A DNA stretch of 8,956 bases. Source: JBBRWO01 sp038249135. GTDB lineage: Bacteria > Actinomycetota > Coriobacteriia > Anaerosomatales > JAAXUF01. Within the stretch, counting starts at the first letter, position 1, and each line of letters starts with the position of its first letter. This document shows positions 6,565 through 8,956 of the stretch, one piece after another. The stretch spans positions 1-8,956 of the forward strand of contig JBBRWO010000082.1 of the NCBI GenBank assembly GCA_038249135.1, in the 5' to 3' direction. The notes beneath the pieces are model-generated. The model saw only the letters and a list, made by a program, of their open reading frames with translations. It was not told the origin of the DNA and made no database searches. The translations under genes and the position numbers were made by a program.

Positions 6565-6870
6565 CTAGACCGCAACAGCACGACCATGAACCTCGCGGTC
6601 CAGACGCTCGCCCAGCGCATCCGATGCGACATCCAGGTCATAGTCAGCCTGTAGGCCGAGCCAGAACTGAGGTGTCGTATCGAAGTAGCGGCCTAGCCGA
6701 AGCGCGGTCTCGGCAGTGATGCGGCGCTTGCCAAGAACGATCTCGTTGATGCGACGCGGAGACACGCCGACACCCAGGGCAAGCCGGTTCTGGCTGAGGC
6801 CAAGCGGCTTCAGGAATTCCTCGAGTAACACCTCGCCGGGATGCACTGGTGCGAGCACCTTGTCTGTCAT
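6565..6870 (-). CDS. higA: HigA-family antitoxin (XRE-type HTH)
   Basis: The antitoxin neutralises the HigB toxin by direct binding and represses the shared promoter. It has 101 residues. PVHPGEVLLEEFLKPLGLSQ (8-27) is the hallmark opening of the HigA/VapI family. The HTH continues to about residue 50 with GVSPRRINEIVLGKRRIT, followed by a stretch ending in TPQFWLGLQADYDLD (66-80) that is also typical of the family. It begins 14 bases after the higB stop, with a strong AGGAGG 7 bases before its ATG, so it can be translated at a higher rate than the toxin. The toxin-before-antitoxin order is the usual one for higBA. It is complete and looks functional. The inverted repeat at 7176-7196 is its likely operator. 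Confidence 0.95.
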   Translation of the reverse strand: MTDKVLAPVHPGEVLLEEFLKPLGLSQNRLALGVGVSPRRINEIVLGKRRITAETALRLGRYFDTTPQFWLGLQADYDLDVASDALGERLDREVHGRAVAV

Positions 6871-6884
6871 GGCAGACCTCCTCT

Positions 6885-7166
6885 CTAGTGGTAGTCCGCA
6901 ATCTCAACGTCGTACGCGTCGCCACCGCGCCAGACGAAACACACACGCCACTGGTCGTTGATGCGAATACTGTGCTGGCCTTTGCGATCCCCAGAAAGCT
7001 TCTCCAGCCGATTCGCGGGAGGGCTCTTGAGATCTTTGATAGCGCGAGCATTGTTGAGCATCCGCAGCTTGCGCAACGCGACACCCTGGATGTCACCCGG
7101 CAACTTCTTGGAGAACTGCCGGCCGAACACCTTCTTGGTCTCGCTGTCGGCGAACGACTTGATCAT
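6885..7166 (-). CDS. higB: HigB-family toxin (RelE-like mRNA interferase)
   Basis: HigB toxins cut mRNA in the ribosome and slow growth when not bound by HigA. From ATG 7166 the protein has 93 residues, normal for the family. The core LEKLSGDRKGQHSIRINDQW (54-73) followed by RVCFVW, and the ending DAYDVEIADYH (83-93), are family signatures. R68, R74 and neighbouring basic residues are candidates for RNA contact and catalysis. A TTG one codon upstream is also open, but the predicted transcription start falls at or within a base of the A of ATG 7166, leaving no room for that codon or for a ribosome binding site. It is the first gene of the higBA pair. The conserved core appears complete, so an active toxin is expected. 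Confidence 0.94.
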   Translation of the reverse strand: MIKSFADSETKKVFGRQFSKKLPGDIQGVALRKLRMLNNARAIKDLKSPPANRLEKLSGDRKGQHSIRINDQWRVCFVWRGGDAYDVEIADYH

Positions 7167-7172
7167 CAACCG

Positions 7173-7201
7173 ATAGTATGACGCGCCCCGTCATACGTCA
7201 A
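7173..7201 (-). promoter_or_regulatory. higBA promoter, predicted to give a leaderless mRNA
   Basis: On the minus strand TTGACG (7196-7201; five of six consensus bases) and TACTAT (7173-7178; four of six) are separated by exactly 17 bases. Transcription starting 6-7 bases past the -10 box would begin at 7166-7167, at or next to the A of the higB ATG. No Shine-Dalgarno sequence precedes that ATG. Leaderless mRNAs are common in Actinomycetota. Confidence 0.65.
7176..7196. promoter_or_regulatory. Probable HigA operator: perfect inverted repeat in the higBA promoter
   Basis: GTATGACG (7176-7183) and CGTCATAC (7189-7196) are exact inverted arms around a 5-base spacer. The repeat fills the space between the -10 and -35 boxes and touches both, so a bound HigA dimer would exclude RNA polymerase. 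Autorepression of this kind is established for higBA systems; the assignment of this site is inference. Confidence 0.65.
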
Positions 7202-7239
7202 GCGTTATAGATGATCCCGCGCCCGCCCGGCAACGAGGC

Positions 7240-7268
7240 TTGACGCCGCACCCTCACCTCCATATAGT
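7240..7268 (+). promoter_or_regulatory. marR promoter, predicted to give a leaderless mRNA
   Basis: TTGACG (7240-7245) and TATAGT (7263-7268), each with five of six consensus bases, are 17 bases apart. Seven bases after the -10 box comes ATG 7276, so transcription would start at or within one base of it and no ribosome binding site is present. This argues against starting the MarR protein at TTG 7240, which is the -35 box. Confidence 0.65.
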
Positions 7269-7296
7269 TCGACGAATGAATAATTCAATCGACGAA
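7269..7296. promoter_or_regulatory. Possible MarR autoregulatory site at the start of its own gene
   Basis: TCGACGAA occurs at 7269-7276 and again at 7289-7296, 20 bases apart, about two helical turns. Between them lies the perfect palindrome TGAATAATTCA (7277-7287). The cluster begins right after the -10 box and covers the predicted transcription start. MarR proteins often repress their own promoter; binding here is inference, and the bases also encode the first residues. Confidence 0.3.
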
Positions 7297-7800
7297 CATA
7301 TCACGCCCGAGACCGCCTCGAATGCCGCCTCATCGGCCATCTCCGATGCCCTCATCGACGAGCTCGAAGACTCGATGATGCGCATGGGCCGGCTCATGTC
7401 CACGCGCCACGGTGGTCATGGCGCGCGTGGCGACGACCACGACGCGTGTCACGGCGAGCTCAATCCCGTCCACGCGATGCTCATGCGCGCGTTGCAGGCG
7501 CACAAGGCGCTGAAGATGGCCGACATCGCCGCGCTGCTCGCGATCAAGCCGCCGGCCGCCTCGGCAGTGGTCGACGTGCTCGAGCACCGCGGCCTCGTCA
7601 CGCGCACGCCTTCCGAGGACGACCGGCGCGTCACACTCGTCTGCCTCACACCGGAAGGCTGCACTGTCCTCACCGAGACCGAGGAAGCCCGCCGCACGCA
7701 GCTGCGCCGCTACATGGAGCTCATCTCGGAGGACGACGTCCGCGCGCTTCTGCGTATCCAAAACACCCTTATCGACGCAATCGAATCGGGCCGCGTCTAG
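7276..7800 (+). CDS. MarR-family transcriptional regulator
   Basis: A winged-helix regulator of 174 residues from ATG 7276. Residues about 65-130 form the DNA-binding domain: MADIAALLAIKPPAASAVVD (81-100) is the HTH, and the wing with SEDDRRVTLVCLTPEG (113-128) carries the D-x-R and LTxxG signature of the family. Flanking helices (about 20-42 and 131-172) would form the dimer interface. A polar loop at 44-60 is unusually rich in His, Asp and Cys (H45, H48, H55, C58, H59). The open frame could begin at TTG 7240, but that codon is the promoter -35 box. The gene lies 75 bases upstream of, and on the same strand as, an RND pump, so it most likely controls the pump together with itself. The inducer is unknown; MarR proteins usually release DNA on binding small phenolic or toxic compounds, or on metal binding or oxidation. 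Confidence 0.92.
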   Translation: MNNSIDEHITPETASNAASSAISDALIDELEDSMMRMGRLMSTRHGGHGARGDDHDACHGELNPVHAMLMRALQAHKALKMADIAALLAIKPPAASAVVDVLEHRGLVTRTPSEDDRRVTLVCLTPEGCTVLTETEEARRTQLRRYMELISEDDVRALLRIQNTLIDAIESGRV

Positions 7801-7875
7801 CGCCCGACATCCATACACGCACCCGTTCTTGCGCCAGCCTCGGCGCATCCCCACCCTGAAAGCGAGACACCCGTT

Positions 7876-8956
7876 ATGGATCGCATCACACGCTTCTCAC
7901 TCAAGAACGCTGCCGCAGTCATCCTGCTGGTCGTGCTCGTCACGGCCGGCGGACTGTGGTCTGCGATGCAGCTCAAGAAGGAGACGATGCCCGACATCGC
8001 CATCCCGATCGTCGCCGTCGTCACCCCGTACCCCGGCGCCGCTCCCGGCGACGTCTACGACCAGGTGACCAAGCCGCTTGAGAAGGCGCTCCGCGGCGTC
8101 GAAGGCATCAAGCAGCTCAGCGCGCAGTCCAACGACTCCGTCTCCATCGTCATCACGGAGTTCAGCTTCTCCCAAGACATGGACGCCGCCGAGGCGAACG
8201 TCAACAAGATCCTCAGCACCGTCAAGCTCCCCGAGAACACGATCGCTCCCACCGTCAGCCGCATCAGCTTCGGCTCGGCTCCGATCATGAAGCTCGCCGT
8301 GATTGCCGAGAAGGACGCCGACACCGCCGCGCTTCGCTCGGATGTGCGCGACCGGGTGCTGCCTGCGCTGCAGGGCGTTCAGGGCGTCGGCGAGGCCAAG
8401 ATCGCGGCCGACTCGCCCGAGGTCATCAAGATCGAGTTCGACCAGAAGAAGCTCGACGACGAGGGGCTCACCGCTTCCGGCGTCATCGACCAGCTCAAGG
8501 CCGCGAACCTGTCGTTCCCGGTCGGCACCGTCGACCTGGGTAAGACCACACAGCCGATCCGCGTCGGCGGCTCCGTCGAGAGCGTTGACGACGTGAAGGA
8601 TTTCACGGTCGCGGTGTATCCCAACCAGAGCAAGATCATGGGCGACGCGTTCGCGCAGATCGGCGAAGGTATGGGCCAGCTGGGTTCGGCCGTGGGTGCG
8701 CTCGGCGCCGGAATGGGCCAGGGGTTCTCGGCACTGGGCTCGGGCATGGGGCAGTTGGGCTCGGCCACAGGCGAAGTCGCCATGCAGGCCGGGCTGATCA
8801 ACGGCATCCAGCAGCTCGAGTCGCAGATGTATGCGCTCAAGTACGACACGTTGCCACAACTCAAGGCAGCGGCTTCCCACATGGATACGAGCACGCCGGA
8901 GTACGCGCAGTTGCAGGGCCAGATCACGGGTATTGAGACGCAAGCGATCCCCGGCA
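7876..8956 (+). CDS. RND-family efflux transporter permease, 5' part (3' end outside the window)
   Basis: Proton-driven exporters of the AcrB/SwrC (HAE1-like) superfamily move drugs, lipids or surfactants out of the cell. The frame from ATG 7876 is open to the right edge (360 complete codons of a protein usually over 1000 residues). Visible features are a cytoplasmic start (MDRITRFSLKN), a first membrane helix at about 11-31, the family stretch ETMPDIAIPIVAVVTPYPGA (36-55), and the porter domain with EKALRGVEGI (69-78) and PALQGVQGVGEAKI (163-176). From about 250 there is an insertion rich in Gly, Met and Gln, then a likely coiled-coil region. The ribosome binding site is weak (GCGAG about 10 bases before ATG). 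The gene follows marR at 75 bases with no promoter I can see, so co-transcription is likely. Substrate is unknown; no membrane-fusion partner is visible within the window. Confidence 0.93.
   Translation, partial: MDRITRFSLKNAAAVILLVVLVTAGGLWSAMQLKKETMPDIAIPIVAVVTPYPGAAPGDVYDQVTKPLEKALRGVEGIKQLSAQSNDSVSIVITEFSFSQDMDAAEANVNKILSTVKLPENTIAPTVSRISFGSAPIMKLAVIAEKDADTAALRSDVRDRVLPALQGVQGVGEAKIAADSPEVIKIEFDQKKLDDEGLTASGVIDQLKAANLSFPVGTVDLGKTTQPIRVGGSVESVDDVKDFTVAVYPNQSKIMGDAFAQIGEGMGQLGSAVGALGAGMGQGFSALGSGMGQLGSATGEVAMQAGLINGIQQLESQMYALKYDTLPQLKAAASHMDTSTPEYAQLQGQITGIETQAIPG
8659..8775 (+). repeat. Coding repeat: Gly-Met-Gln-rich units within the RND pump
   Basis: Residues 262-300 of the pump contain three related units of about 12-13 residues: GMGQLGSAVGAL (265-276), GAGMGQGFSALGS (277-289) and GMGQLGSATGEV (290-301). 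At the DNA level the first and third share most of an ATGGG(C/G)CAG(C/T)TGGG core. Similar glycine-rich insertions occur, to my knowledge, in RND permeases of Gram-positive bacteria. Their function is not known to me. Confidence 0.7.

Noticed and set aside
7830..7847. Hairpin TGCGCC-AGCCTC-GGCGCA between marR and the RND gene as a terminator
   Set aside because: The stem is only 6 bp with no T-run after it, and the two genes look co-transcribed; chance is likely in GC-rich sequence.
7330..7854. Minus-strand open frame opposite marR
   Set aside because: It is antisense to a clear MarR winged-helix gene; the His-rich appearance is a by-product of the reverse frame.
7897..8943. A 348-codon minus-strand open frame opposite the RND pump
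   Set aside because: It mirrors the pump gene; composition is Arg/Leu/Asp/His-rich with no recognisable domain, whereas the plus frame matches RND pumps throughout.

Overview
The window is GC-rich bacterial DNA. Its left half matches the actinobacterial cell-envelope phospho-signalling cluster: a Ser/Thr kinase, an FhaA-type protein (DUF3662 plus FHA), an FhaB-type protein (membrane anchor plus FHA), a PstP-type PP2C phosphatase and a SEDS (FtsW/RodA) polymerase. That gene set points to Actinomycetota. The kinase stands at the head of the operon and carries a polytopic membrane tail instead of PASTA repeats, and the FhaA N-terminus has a distinctive form. Together these suggest a lineage outside the mycobacteria and streptomycetes, perhaps Coriobacteriia or a relative. 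The lineage is inference from gene content.

Layout. (1) Positions 1-5050, minus strand: kinase > fhaA > fhaB > pstP > SEDS polymerase (cut by the left edge). The genes overlap by 4 bases or lie a few bases apart, so they should form one translationally coupled operon. A promoter candidate lies just upstream of the kinase. The kinase would phosphorylate, the two FHA proteins would read phosphothreonine, PstP would remove it, and the polymerase would build septal or lateral peptidoglycan.

(2) Positions about 5123-7201: an accessory islet. A minus-strand class II Fic protein with a C-terminal winged helix is framed by two exact copies of a 20-bp direct repeat. Divergent from it is a broken small helix-turn-helix gene, frameshifted by what looks like a 2-base CG insertion. 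Then comes a minus-strand higB-higA toxin-antitoxin pair with a promoter/operator that can be read directly from the sequence.

(3) Positions 7240-8956, plus strand: a MarR-family regulator followed by the first 360 codons of an RND-type efflux pump, cut by the right edge. The pump carries a glycine-rich repeat insertion in its periplasm-side region.

Both the higBA and marR promoters have TTGACG, a 17-bp spacer and a -10 box ending 6-7 bases before the ATG. Both therefore predict leaderless mRNAs. No rRNA, tRNA, CRISPR array, transposase or integrase is visible, and no stretch over 300 bases lacks a gene or gene remnant. The main candidates for something new are the repeat-framed fic cassette with its broken divergent regulator, and the atypical non-RD membrane kinase heading the FHA/PP2C operon.
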